Source: Ricinus communis (Eukaryota > Streptophyta > Magnoliopsida > Malpighiales > Euphorbiaceae). From it: a stretch of DNA of 64,000 nucleotides. Each line of letters opens with the position of its first letter. Within the stretch, counting starts at the first letter, position 1. The DNA is taken from positions 18,774,429-18,838,428 of the forward strand of contig NC_063264.1 of assembly GCF_019578655.1 (NCBI RefSeq), read 5' to 3'. The notes under the pieces were generated by a model. It was not told where the DNA came from and searched no databases. It saw nothing but the letters and a program-made list of their open reading frames with translations. A program made the translations under genes and the position numbers. Of the stretch, positions 49,511-59,266 are shown piece by piece.

Positions 49511-49859
49511 GGCTAGTACGAATTTTGATGTAAAAATCAAGTTAAAAGTTGAATTTGAATGATAATTGGTTATTAAACCTAAAAGTTGTTTTGCTTTTCT
49601 TTTTGTGTTCTTATGTAGAATGCATGCTTAAGAAACATTCAAGTAGATTACTCATATTCTTATGGAGTGTTTTGAAATTGGAATTTAGGAAAAAGTTTTC
49701 TAAATTCTAATTCTTGATCATCTTTCTAAGTAATTTGTTTTCTAACCTTTCTTAGGGGTTGAAACAAATTAGTTCTTGGGGTGTTCATCTTAATGCGTTG
49801 GTGGTCCGCAATTCAAAAAGGGTTCTCAAGCTTATTCATGGAGGTTCCATATCACAAAA

Positions 49860-50639
49860 TTTATATGGGGCAAACATTCTTCCTAAGATCTTTAGGTTCT
49901 TTTTAACCAAAGCACATAACAAAGTACCTAAATTCGTATTAACTACTTCAATGTGACCATTATTTTGTGGATGACATGTAGTAGAAAATAATAACTTAGT
50001 TCCCAATTTTCCCCATAAATTCTACCAAAAGTAGTTTAAAAACTTTGCACCCCTATCATTTACAATAGTTCTTGGCAATACCATGCAAATGTACAATTTC
50101 TTTGAAGAACAAGTCAGAAATATATGTTGCATCATCAGTTTTATGACATGGAATGAAATGAGCCATCTTAGAAAACCCATCAACAACAACATATATAGAA
50201 TCATTACCATGCCTAGACCTAGGTAAACCAAGCACGAATCCATAGAAATATCAATCCAATCTGAACTAGGCATGGGCAATGGTGTATATGAGCCATAGGG
50301 TTTATATTTAAATTTTGCTTGTTTACAAATAATGCATCTGTCACAAAATCTAGCGACATCTCGCTTCATATTAGGCCAATAGAAAACATCATTCAAAGCA
50401 TCTAAAGTCTTAGCAATTCCAAAGTGTCCTATTAAACGACCCGCATGAGCTTCCCTAACTAATACCTCACGTATAGAACATATAGGAATACACAAAGGCT
50501 TTTCTTTAAACAAAAACCCATCATGTGTATAGAACTTATCAAAAGCACCTTTCCCACAAGCATTAAACACATTGCCAAAATTAGAATCATGTTCATAAAT
50601 TTCTTTAATATGCTCAAAACGAAGGAATTTGGCATTCAA
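49860..50639 (-). pseudogene. pol (int): gypsy integrase, N-terminal and core
   Basis: Integrase inserts the cDNA into chromosomes. From 50639 downward the frame shows the zinc-binding region (EAHAGRLIGHFG, then CDRCIICKQAK, matching the HHCC pattern), then [10 protein letters not shown] with the first core aspartate. A frame change follows. Later come [12 protein letters not shown] (second aspartate) and, in another frame around 49945, [12 protein letters not shown] (catalytic glutamate). The DDE residues are thus visible but not in one frame. The segment ends at the target duplication of the nested solo LTR, and the protein resumes at 48930. The 206-codon open frame from 50639 is the longest undamaged part of the element. 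Confidence 0.88.
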
Positions 50640-50659
50640 AGTATAAGGAAGTGCCTACA

Positions 50660-51016
50660 TTTGAGATAACACGTCTGCATCAACATTACCTTTACCTTGC
50701 TTGTATTTAATCACATATGAATCACAAACTCTTTTGGCCAAACATAGTGTTGTCATATCACTAAAGCTCTCACCAATGCGTACATCTCCTTATCATAAGT
50801 TGGGTAGTTCAAGGCTAACCCGTTGAGCTCTTCACTAAAATAAGCTATAGGCCGTCCTTCTTGCATAAGAATAGCTCCAATACCAATCCCATAAGCATCA
50901 CATTCAATCTTAAGAGTTATGTTAAAATTAGGTAAAGCAAGTAAAGGTGCTTTAACTAACTTAGATTTAAGCAAGCTAAAAGCCTTTTCTTGTTCTTCAC
51001 CCCATTTAAATCCCAC
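50660..51016 (-). pseudogene. pol (RNase H): gypsy RNase H, internally deleted
   Basis: RNase H removes the RNA strand during reverse transcription. [20 protein letters not shown] and [10 protein letters not shown] precede [20 protein letters not shown] (first catalytic Asp) and [15 protein letters not shown] (catalytic Glu). After QHYVWPKEFVIH the sequence jumps to VIKYKQGK and NVDADVLS, which belong to the end of the domain. An internal deletion of a few dozen residues near 50715 therefore removed the region with the third acidic residue. A stop follows VLSQM. Confidence 0.85.
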
Positions 51017-51064
51017 ATTCTTTTTAATTACTTCCGTTAAAGGTGCGGCTATGCTAGAGAAATC

Positions 51065-51716
51065 CTAAATAAACTTTACATCCCCAGCACTCTTAAGTTC
51101 CGGCCAAGACTCTATTACCTTAACCTTTTCATTATTAACTTCTATTCCTTTAGCACTCACAACAAATCCTAAAAACACAAGTTTAATAGTGTAGAAAGAA
51201 CATTTAGCAAAGTTAATAGACAACTCTTCTTTGCACCTCAAGTACCACGCCCACATGTTCAACATGATCATCTAAACACTTGCTATAAGTCAAGATTTCA
51301 TTAAAATAGAAAACCATTAATATTCTAATAAAAGCACATAAAACATGGTTCATTAGTCTCATAAAAGTGCTAGGTGCATTAGTCAAGCCAAAAGATATGA
51401 CTAACCATTCATACAAACCATACTTTATTTTATATGCGGTTTTCCATTCATCACCCACATTCATCCTAATTTGATGATAACTAGATTTCAAATAAATTTA
51501 AGAGAAGATAGTCGACCCATAGAGTTCATCTAACATATCATCCAAAAGAGGAAGGGCAAGGCGATACTTTACCATAATCTTGTTGATAGCACGACAATCA
51601 ACAAACATATGCCATGTTCTATCCCATTTGGGCATAAGTAAGACGAGAGCCGCACATGGGCTCATACTTTCTCTAATCAACCCTTTGGCCTTGAAGTCTT
51701 CCACTTGTAATTGCAA
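51065..51716 (-). pseudogene. pol (RT): gypsy reverse transcriptase, catalytic residues lost
   Basis: RT copies the element RNA into cDNA. Recognisable blocks in order: [95 protein letters not shown] and KLVFLGFVVSAKGIEV. The aspartate expected just before LKSSYHQIR is a tyrosine (IYLKSSYHQ), and the catalytic YxDD box is YFNE (51294-51311), so all three metal-binding aspartates are gone. A stop precedes the IYLKSS block and there are frameshifts. The domain is complete in extent but inactive as it stands. Confidence 0.92.
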
Positions 51717-52140
51717 CTCCTTCTTCTCTTCAAGATTACTTTGATAATTGAAATTGAAGCGTCATGTATAAAATCAATTTAATGCTCGATTCCCCTTATT
51801 AGTGGTAGTCCTTTAGGCATCTTTTCGGGGTATAAGTCTTTGAATTCCTGCAAAAGAGATTGAAATACAGTAGGCAGACTAGTGTTTTCTTCGTTATTGC
51901 TTAAATAAGCACCCTTGTACAAAAGTACAATCATGGGTTGCCTTGGAAGAAAAGCTCTCTTCACCTCACCCTCTCTTGCATAGAAATTGTCTTTTCTCTA
52001 ACAATTCACAATCACACCCTCTCCTTCTGCATGCGCCTCTCTCTCTTTTCTTCTTTGCATACCGCCCTCTGTGTCTCCTATTTCCATTCTAGGCTTACAT
52101 CTCTCATGGCATTTCACACAACTCTTCTTTTGTTACGCTT
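51717..52140 (-). pseudogene. pol (linker): protease-RT linker of the gypsy polyprotein
   Basis: The open stretch 51779-51964 reads LPRQPMIVLLYKGAYLSNNE, then LPTVFQSLLQEFKDLYPEKM and KGLPLIRGIEH. This is the connecting segment that precedes RT in plant gypsy polyproteins. The +strand element has the equivalent at about 58910-59100. A stop follows IRGIEH, and the part up to 52140 has several stops and no recognisable motif. Confidence 0.75.
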
Positions 52141-52765
52141 TTAATGCTTTTTCCCTTTCAAGCGCTTTCTCTCTCTATCTGTTAGAACCTTTTGGTCCTC
52201 ATAAACTTGCTTAGAAGATAATGGTACAAGTGTAATAGGTTTGTTGTTCATCATAAACGAATTTTCATTTGAATATCCATCATGCACAACTCGCCTATCA
52301 TGTTGCCATGGATGTCCTAATAATATATGACTAGCATGCATAGGAATGACATAACATAACACTTCATCATGATAACGTCTAATAGAGAATGATATCAAGG
52401 CCTGCCTATTAACCCCTACTTGCCCCACAATCATCCAACCATAACAATCTATAAGGTTTTGGATGTTTAGTAGTAGGTAAATGCAACCTATCAACTGAAC
52501 TAGCACTAACAACATTGGTACAACTCTCCCCATTTATAATCAAACTACATACCTTGTCTTGGACTTGGCATCTAGCATGAAACATGTTCTCTCTTTGGAC
52601 CTCATTCTCTTCCTTTGCTTGCATAATAAAAGCATGTCTTATGACAAATAACTCACCATTAGGGCCAAGTTTCTCATCTATGTCATTTGCATCCTCAAGC
52701 TCGGGCATGCGTTCTTCATCATCATCACTATGACTCTTAATATCACCATCTTGTGTAGCCACCAT
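52141..52765 (-). pseudogene. pol (prot): gypsy aspartic protease region
   Basis: The protease cleaves the polyprotein. From 52765: a long acidic lead (SDDDEERMPELED), then FHARCQVQDKVCSLIINGES followed by CTNVVSASSVDRLHLPTTKH. A frameshift near 52430 moves into SFSIRRYHDEVLCYVIPMHA, HILLGHPWQHDRRVVHDGY and a lysine-rich end closed by a stop at 52141. The retropepsin active site expected as a D-G dipeptide reads ING, so the catalytic aspartate has become asparagine. The second flap-like region (ILLGHPW) is preserved. Confidence 0.85.
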
Positions 52766-53033
52766 TACATGCTTATTTGGACATTGTCAAGCAATATGTC
52801 CCTACCATAAATATTTTAGAAGTTTCGGGTTTACCTTGCGTTTTAGTGTTGCCCAAATCCTTCCTATTCTTGCTAACATCTACTTTGGGCTTGGAAAAGC
52901 TCTTGTCACTATCTTTTCAATCCGATTTCCATGTGGAAGTTTTACTCTTGAATTGCTTTTCAATTATGATGGCTTTATGTAGCATGTCCTCCATCTCAAC
53001 ATATTCTTGCAGCTCCAACACATCAGCAATGTT
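52766..53033 (-). pseudogene. gag: gypsy gag C-terminal part with ruined zinc knuckle
   Basis: Reading down from 53033: NIADVLELQEYVEMEDMLHK, then AIIIEKQFKSKTSTWKSD and a basic linker. The zinc-knuckle position reads GHIA-stop-QCPNKHVM with no recognisable first cysteine pair. The piece follows on from the gag core at 53750-54423 once the 716-bp insert is removed (SALNK joined to NIADV). Confidence 0.8.
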
Positions 53034-53749
53034 AATACAATTCTTAAAGAGAAACGTGAGACACAATGCTCACTGAGGTTCTTTTACCAAGGATCATTCT
53101 AAATCAAATTATTAAATATAACAGAAGCATAAATAAAATAATAAACCTTGACCTAAATGCTTATTAAAACATTAACCAATATTATTAAAACCTTGACCCG
53201 TTACTTATAATGAAGTAAGAACGAATGTTATTAAAATTCTTGACCCAATGTTTATGATATGCATGAACCAAGAGTTTAAAGAAGGACAATTGGCGCCACA
53301 CTCAAGAACGAAAGAAAAGGTGCATAATAAATCATGTTTAGAATGCCATAAGAGAATAATCTTGATAAGTTTAAAATGCCACAAGAAAAGTAATATTGAT
53401 AAGTTGAAAACGCCATAAGAGAAATAATCTTGATAAGTTTAAGATCTCAGAAAGAAACAAAAGAGATTCAACCCTTACATTGCAAAGCGACATGCTTAAT
53501 CCATTCTAGCACCCTTTACAAATAGATTTGGCTTTGTTAATACAACTAAGAAATGAAATGAAAATAAAATTTATTATATAGCATATCAAAAGCTATAAGT
53601 AACCACTATCCTTTAAATTCTTTTTGTAACATAAAAAATTTGATAAGATTCCTCAATTAATGCTTCCTCTTCATATGGAATGTAACCTCCTCATTATTTA
53701 ATAAGTAAATGCTTGAATCATCTTAAGTAGCTTATTAGATCTGCATAAG
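53034..53749. mobile_element. 716-bp insertion in gag, flanked by ATGTT
   Basis: ATGTT occurs on both sides (53029-53033 and 53750-53754), and gag reads continuously when the segment is removed. The insert starts AATACAATTC and ends CTGCATAAG, so it lacks TG/CA ends, and I see no terminal inverted repeats or coding. A motif like GAATGCCATAAGAGAATAAT followed by CTTGATAAGTT repeats three times (53350-53450) and a related motif occurs in the LTR at 37244-38117. It may be a decayed LTR or a short non-autonomous element. Confidence 0.65.
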
Positions 53750-54423
53750 ATGTTCTTGTTCAATGCACTTAAGAACCGTGCCATAGTTGCCTCTCTTTCC
53801 TCTTCTACGTTGCCTCTTATCATTGCAATTTCCATCTTTTGATAATACTCCTCCATACTTTTAGATCGTTGTACCAATCTTTATAGTCGATTGCATACAT
53901 CTCTATAGTAATGTTGGGGTACAAATTTTTTCTTCATGATGGTTTTCATCTCTTGTTAATTAGCAATAGGTGCTTCTCCATTTTTCCTCTTACTCAACAA
54001 AAATTGATCCCACCAAATTATAGCGTAATCTATGAATTCAATAGTTGCTAGTTTTACCTTTTTCTCTCTAGAGTAGTTATGACAATCAAAGATGAAATCT
54101 ACTTTCTTTTCCCATTCCAACTATGCTTTAGGATCGGCTTTTCCTTAGAACTTAGGAATCTTCATCTTTATATTTTCAAAGTTATTATCTTGCATTATAC
54201 ACCCTTGTTTATTATCATTAATGGGCTCATCATCATCATAATGCCATCTCCCTTTACGAACTTGTCTAAGTGCGTATTAGTTTATGTGGTTGGCGTTATT
54301 GTTAGGGCCATTTTGATTTGTTTCTAGCCTCTCCACTTGATCACTAAAATCTCGAAGTTGCCTCCCTATACGCTCTAAATGCTCCATAACTTGGGCCATG
54401 GTTAGCTTTGGCGGATCAGCCAT
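53750..54423 (-). pseudogene. gag: gypsy gag N-terminal and core
   Basis: The start at 54423 gives MADPPKLTMAQVMEHLERIG, then RQLRDFSDQVERLETNQNGP, an N-terminal coiled-coil-like region, followed by an early stop after NHIN. Further along, MKIPKF-stop-GKADPKA and LEWEKKVDFIFDCHNYSREK, then IEFIDYAIIWWDQF, form the gag core. VQRSKSMEEYYQKMEIAMIR and EERE-TMARFLSALNK follow across a shift. I chose the start because it opens the longest gag-like N terminus and is the first ATG downstream of the leader. Stops at several conserved tryptophan or glutamine codons fit C to T decay. It is not functional. Confidence 0.85.
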
Positions 54424-55120
54424 AACAATCTATAATAACACAAAAAGAACAAAGAAATCTCATAAATAACCCCATTGCATATATACACTCAAAGGATATG
54501 ACTCACGCTCGTGTTTTACTTAATTATGCTTTTACCCTCTAGTGAACTCATTACTCACCTTTTATCACTCAATCTCTAGTTTTTGGTTCTTATAAAGGCT
54601 AAAACAATCAATTGGCAAACAACTAAAATTGTAACTATTCAATAACCAACAAATCAGATTTAAAACACACACAAGAACACCAAAATAAGAAAAGTAAACT
54701 AGACTTAATGAACAAGATTAAGCCTGTATATACACAATGAACACAAGAACAAAAGTAATAAAAAAACTAACTAAGCTTAATAAGTAAAGAAAACAAAAGG
54801 TAGAATTTTGTTTGAGAGCAGGTCATAAAATCGGTCGTGGAGCCCATTGACAATAGCAACTTTTATTATTTGATTTTTCTCTTGGCTCTTTCTCTTTTCC
54901 TTTTTATTTTTTTAAGGCACTTGACTAAAGAATTTGGAACCAGTAAAGATGTGATTAGAACAAATAATCACAAACAATCATAAAACAGATTTGAATAAGA
55001 TCATAAGAATGATACTGATTTACTTTGTTTAATTTGAACGAGATTTGGATATATAAGATTGAAAAAAGAAAATAACAAAAATATATGCGAAAATTAAAGA
55101 TATGAAACCTAATTTAGAAG
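54424..55120 (-). other. 5' leader of the gypsy element
   Basis: About 700 bp of A-rich non-coding sequence between the primer site and gag. Nothing recognisable beyond low-complexity runs. Confidence 0.6.
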
Positions 55121-55133
55121 CCTTCTGATATCA
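55121..55133 (-). other. primer-binding site of the gypsy element
   Basis: The - strand reads TGATATCAGAAGG, close to the initiator-Met type TGGTATCAGAGC, 2 bp inside the LTR start at 55136. Confidence 0.7.
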
Positions 55134-55135
55134 AA

Positions 55136-55947
55136 TGATATGAACCTAACCTATATCAAAGGATATATCAAAGGATTAAACGCGTATGCAAGTTTGATTT
55201 CATTGCCCAAGATCTATCTAGAACTAGATCAATGGAAACCTTAGACCCTTCAAGTATATTAAACTATCAAACCAAAGGTATTAAAGGCAGAATACGCTAC
55301 AATTTAGTGTGGATTCTGAATTAATGAGTCAGATTTGAACACCACAAACAATGGATATCTTGATGAGTTTGAATTATCTCTAAACAAGAACTAAGAATAG
55401 AGTATAAACTCATAAAAAATATTAATCATCAATCAATGAACTTGAAAATTCATACTATGTATAGCCTTTAGAAAACCCTTATTCTACGGTATCAAGGAAT
55501 TACAATTTAAATAGGATAGAAATAAAAATCCTAACTAAAAGAGATAACTAAAAACAGAGTCCTAATACTCCTAAAATACTATGTAGCTGCCCATTAGGAG
55601 TAAGAAACCCTAGTTTCTTTAAGTCACAAGCATGAGCCATCTTTGTTGGAGCTAATTAAGACCAAACACCCTTATGTGCTCCTTTATGCTCATTAACCCT
55701 ATATTAGATTCATTCTAGCCCAATAAATTGAATTATATTAATGAGGCTTGAATTTGAATCCAATTCCTCAAGCCTTGATGTGTCCTTAGTCCAAACATCT
55801 TGAATAAGCCCACTGAGAGCTTCTTTTATCTTCTTAGCCTTGGACCTTGTAATTGGACCTCCATGGATGTGAAGTGGATCTTGAATCCTAGTGGAACTAG
55901 GATTTCTTGTTAGAGTAGAACTCTTATTGCCAGTAGGATTCACATCA
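55136..55947 (-). mobile_element. 5' LTR of the gypsy element
   Basis: 812 bp. The + strand runs from TGATATGAACC to GGATTCACATCA. It contains an LTR-encoded Pol tail with an intact frame (55710-55943, ending LINIIQFIGLE), including RNPSSTRIQDP and GGPITRSKAKKIKEAL. Immediately right of it is CCTAT, the start of the 1-kb repeat. A matching left target duplication is not present because the other end was lost. Confidence 0.85.
55710..55943 (-). CDS. Pol tail frame in the 5' LTR, intact but orphan
   Basis: 77 codons: MNPTGNKSSTLTRNPSSTRI, then QDPLHIHGGPITRSKAKKIK, ALSGLIQDVWTKDTSRLEEL and LINIIQFIGLE. Because this sits in a 5' LTR it has no upstream pol and would not normally be expressed as part of Pol. 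It is the best preserved copy of the tail in the window. The ATG is probably fortuitous, since the frame enters the LTR from pol in a full element. Function unknown. Basic and helix-compatible residues dominate the GGPITR to LIQDVW part. Confidence 0.55.
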   Translation of the reverse strand: MNPTGNKSSTLTRNPSSTRIQDPLHIHGGPITRSKAKKIKEALSGLIQDVWTKDTSRLEELDSNSSLINIIQFIGLE

Positions 55948-57034
55948 CCTATGTTCTTATTTTGTTCATTTATTTTGTAGCATTCTTTCTAATCTCTATC
56001 TAGTTTAATATTTTGCTTTTTATATTGGGAGCCTAAACACGAGTGTTGATTGAAAGCTTGTGGAAACGGCAGTTATAGGCACCAATCTAATGCTTAGACA
56101 AATGAGAAGAAAGAAGATTACTTGATCCAGTATTCATATAATTCTCAAAATGATCATAGACGAATCTTTTAGAGCGAATAGGTAATATCGAGAATCAAGG
56201 CATGCCCTAATATTTCGAGTCCAGATTTGTAACAATGGAATCTCCATCATTCCTTGTTCCTCTAGGCACTAGGACTCATGATATAAGGATTGGCATAAGG
56301 AATTATGGGAACGAAATTGACAAGCTTGACTGGTGGCATTGGGCCGTGACTTGATAATCAAGTAGGATGAGGTGTAAATCCTTAAGAGTAAGGAAGAAAT
56401 CATGTCTCTTTCGATTAATCCGAGCGAAATGCATGGGTTTTGATGTTTGGGATGCATATAATGAAGTAATTAGGCAGGCCTAGGCTAATTATCTCTTACT
56501 GTCATTAACCTGGCTCATAAAATTTGGAACAACAATAGTTGTTGACCAATCAACTCCTATGCGGTTCTTGTTTTTTTATTCATATGTTGCTTGCAGTTTC
56601 TTCTTCTTATGGAATAAGGGCTTTCGCACTATGAAAACCCTATGCATTCAAATATTTCAGACTAGTAAGCATATCATTTCAATCTTCTACATTGTAAGAA
56701 ATCAAGTTATGAGTTCTTTTAAGAACTTTACAAACTTTTGAAGACTCGTACTAGGTGGGTGGCATTGGGGCTTAGCTTGGCTGGGTGGCATTGTGGCTTA
56801 GCTTGATGATCATCTAGGACAAGATGTAAATCCTCTCACGTAAGGGAGAAATCATATTATTTTCAACTAATCCAAGCATAATACAATTAGAAATGTGATT
56901 TTTTTAATGTTTAGGACACATATAATGAAGTCATTTGGTTTAAAGTGTTATTAGATAAGTCCATGTGAATTCTCTTTTGGATTCGTTAAGCTAGTTCTTA
57001 AAATTTGGGACTTTGAGAGTTGTTGACCAGCCAA
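55948..57034 (+). repeat. about 0.9-1.0-kb repeat family, direct orientation
   Basis: CTATGTTCTTATTTTGTTC, GAGTGTTGATTGAAAGC, GGCATTGGGCCGTGACTTGA and GGAATAAGGGCTTTCGCACT landmarks in family order, with hairpin cores near 56348 and 56796. It includes a short local duplication of GGTGGCATTG-GGCTTAGCTT (56757-56800). No gene is seen. Confidence 0.75.
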
Positions 57035-57258
57035 TTAGGTTAAAAACAAGATTGGGCCTGATTAATTCTAAATTTTCATTTGGCTTTAAAGGCTTGACCC
57101 AAATATCTTGAATAAGACCATTTAAGGCCTCTTTCATTTTCTTGGCTCTCGCTCTTATAATTGGGCCACCCTTGATGAATAATGGATCACTTGGGCTTGG
57201 AACTTGATCTCCTTGGCATAATTGGTTACTTGGTTCTTTGGGCTTTGGGGTTGCATCA
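57035..57258 (-). mobile_element. LTR fragment with Pol tail, reverse orientation
   Basis: The + strand end GGGGTTGCATCA is an LTR terminus, joined directly to gag at 57259. On the - strand it reads QVPSPSDPLFIKGGPIIRAR, AKKMKEALNGLIQDIWVK. The left part of the LTR is missing, replaced by the 1-kb repeat near 57034. This subtype (RARAK, WVKP) matches 59267-59740 better than the 48-55 kb element. Confidence 0.75.
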
Positions 57259-58200
57259 TTGATGAGGAGTATGATATGGATTATGAAGAGGATGACAATG
57301 CCCCAATCATGGGTAATGTTTGAGGCAATAAGGGAGGCCGAGGTCTACGTAGAGGAAGAGGAGGCCGAATGCAAGATTTTGGAGGCAACAGAGGCTTTGG
57401 GGATAATGTGGAATGAAATTTGGAAAGCATTAAACTCAAAATTCCTTCCTTTAGAGGCAAAATAGCTCCACAAGCTTACTTGGAGTGGGAAAAGAAAGTG
57501 GAGTTCATATTTGATTGTCACAATTTTAGTGAAGAGAAGAAGTTGAAACTTGTCGTCACTCAATTCATGGATTATGGCATAGTTTGGTGGGATCAAGTGG
57601 TGATTAGTAGGTGGAGGAATCTCGAACATCCCATTGAAAAACCTCAAAACTGTTATGGGAAAGCGGTTTGTGCCTAAAATTACTATAGGGAGCTTCATCA
57701 ACGACTTCAAACTTTGAAGTGGGGACTAAGTTTATAGAGGACTATTACAAGGAGATGGAGATGGTTATGACTCAAGCTGATTTGGATGAAGAACATGAAG
57801 CCACCATGGTTCTTAGCTGGTTTAAATAAAGACGTAGCGGATCAGGTGGATTTACAACACTGTGAAGAGATGGAAGAATTGGTCCACTTTGCCATCAAGG
57901 TAGAAAAGCAACTTCAAAGTAGAGGATCAACAAAGTATGAATTCAAACCATTCTCTAATACCAAATCTACTTGGAATTCTTCTAGGAATAAAGATTCAAA
58001 AGGGGAGTGAGTAAAACTAGTTTTGATGGAACTAAGAGAAAAGAGTGATTCGGCCTATAAAGAGAACAATAAGGACAAAGGTTCCAAAAGAAAAACTAAG
58101 GACATTAAGTGTTTCCAGTGCTTAGGGAATGGCCATATAGCATCATAATATCCTAATAAAAGGGCTATGATCACTAGAGAACATGGAGAGTTTGAATCGA
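57259..58200 (+). pseudogene. gag: gypsy gag fragment
   Basis: It starts abruptly after an LTR fragment with an acidic region (DEEYDMDYEEDDNAP), then arginine/glycine-rich GGRGLRRGRGGRMQDFGGNR, then the gag core ESIKLKIPSFRGKIAPQAYL and YGIVWWDQVV. After a shift, WFLAGLNKDVADQVDLQHCE and HFAIKVEKQLQSRGSTKYEF follow. The zinc knuckle reads KCFQCLGNGHIAS-stop-YPNK, so the last cysteine is replaced by tyrosine after a stop. The first segment of gag is absent. Stops and shifts are numerous. Homology to the other two gag copies in the window supports the assignment. Confidence 0.85.
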
Positions 58201-59266
58201 CTAGTGATGGGGAAAGTAGTGAGGATAGGATGTCACCATTAGAAGATTGTAGTGATGATGGTATCGAGGGCCCTATTAGCAGAGGTTTGTATGTTGCTAG
58301 AAGATCACTCAATGTCACATGAGAGAGATGATTTTGAACAACAAGAGGACAACATTTTCCACACTAGATGTCATGTGCAAGGTAAGGCATGTAGTATTAT
58401 TATTCATAGTGGGAGTTATGCCAGCATAGCTAGCTCGCATATGATGGAGAGATTGGGGCTGCCTAACATCCCACATCCACATCCTTACAAGCTTCAATGA
58501 CTTAATGATTGTGGTAAGGTAAAGGTGAACAAGCAAGTTATTATTTCTTTTCTATTGGCAGGTATCAAGACGAAATCTTGTGTGATATCGTGCCTATACA
58601 TTTGGGTGATATTTTTCTTGGCTAACCGTGGCAATATGATAGCAAGGTTGTTTCATGATAGATTTCTCAATAGGTACTCTTTTTGTCACGGATGGAAGAA
58701 AGACCACTTTTACTCTGCTTATTCCAAAGCAAGTGTATGAAGAACAATGTAAAATGGAAATGGAGATATTAAAGGCTGAAAAGAACAGAGTAAAAAGAAT
58801 GATTTAGAGAGTGGAAAGATAAAGAGTGGAAAGAAAGAAAATGAAAGAAAATATGAAAGTGAGATTCGGCCTAAAGAGAAAAGTAAGAGGAATGAGAATT
58901 TCTTAGCTAGGGAAAATAAGGTTAGGCATGGTTATTATTCAAATAAGCTAATGTTTGTACTCTTTTACAAAGGAACTTGTATTGCAACTAATGAACATAA
59001 CCCATTTTTGCCTAGTATGTTTGTTGCTTTATTACAGGAATTTGAAGATACTTTTCTGAATACATGCCTAATGGATTGCCACCAATTTGAGGCATAGAAC
59101 ATCAAATAGACTTCATTCCTAAGGCTTACATACCTAATAGACCCGCCTATAGAAGTAATCTGAAGGAAACAAAGGAACTTCAAAGGCAAATTGAGGAGCT
59201 ACTTTCAAAATCGTATGTTTGTGTGAGCTTAAGTCCTTATGTCGTACTTGTCATTCTTGTACCTAA
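58201..59266 (+). pseudogene. pol: gypsy protease, linker and first residues of RT
   Basis: An acidic lead (SSEDRMSPLEDCSDDG) is followed by DNIFHTRCHVQGKACSIIIH and SGSYASIASSHMMERLGLPN. The protease active site expected as DGGS reads HSGS. Later frames give VKVNKQVIISFLLAGIKTKS and HDRFLNRYSFCH. The pre-RT linker is KLMFVLFYKGTCIATNE and MFVALLQEFEDTFLN. The RT start, SLSPYVVLVILVPN, is cut at 59266 by an LTR beginning TGATG. The remainder of pol is absent. Multiple stops. Gene order agrees with the - strand element. Confidence 0.8.

Larger units (their letters stand above)
48933..49854 (+). mobile_element. solo LTR inserted in the integrase of the gypsy element
   Basis: It begins TGATATGAACC and ends GGTTCCATATCA, giving inverted termini. 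It is flanked by CAAAC (48928-48932) and CAAAA (49855-49859), a 5-bp target duplication with one change. Joining the flanks restores the integrase reading PHINFAYN. At 922 bp it is the same LTR family as its host but in opposite orientation. It carries a TATA-like TATATAA at 49504, an expanded NP-rich repeat (48957-49130) and a Pol tail ending at 49249 that lacks its GGPITR core through a deletion near 49140. Confidence 0.88.
48016..55947 (-). mobile_element. Ty3/gypsy LTR retrotransposon, degenerate, with nested insertions
   Basis: Order on the - strand: 5' LTR (55947-55136), primer site (55133-55121), leader, gag (54423-52766), protease, reverse transcriptase, RNase H, integrase, LTR-encoded tail, truncated 3' LTR (48448-48016). 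That protease-RT-RNase H-integrase order is diagnostic of Ty3/gypsy. Two insertions sit inside: a 716-bp unknown (53034-53749) and a solo LTR (48933-49854). Every domain has stops, frameshifts or lost catalytic residues, so it can only have moved when intact or in trans. The left flank is the 1-kb repeat in reverse and the right flank is the same family in direct orientation, and the 3' LTR is cut short. The left end was therefore rearranged after insertion. Confidence 0.9.

Noticed and set aside
53281..53292. TTGGCGCCACAC as a primer-binding site
   Set aside because: There is no LTR end next to it and it lies within the 716-bp insert, so it is probably chance.
41132..56457. Recurrent short frames beginning MHPK or MISP
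   Set aside because: The same sequence recurs because the 1-kb repeat recurs. Frames are short and inconsistent between copies.
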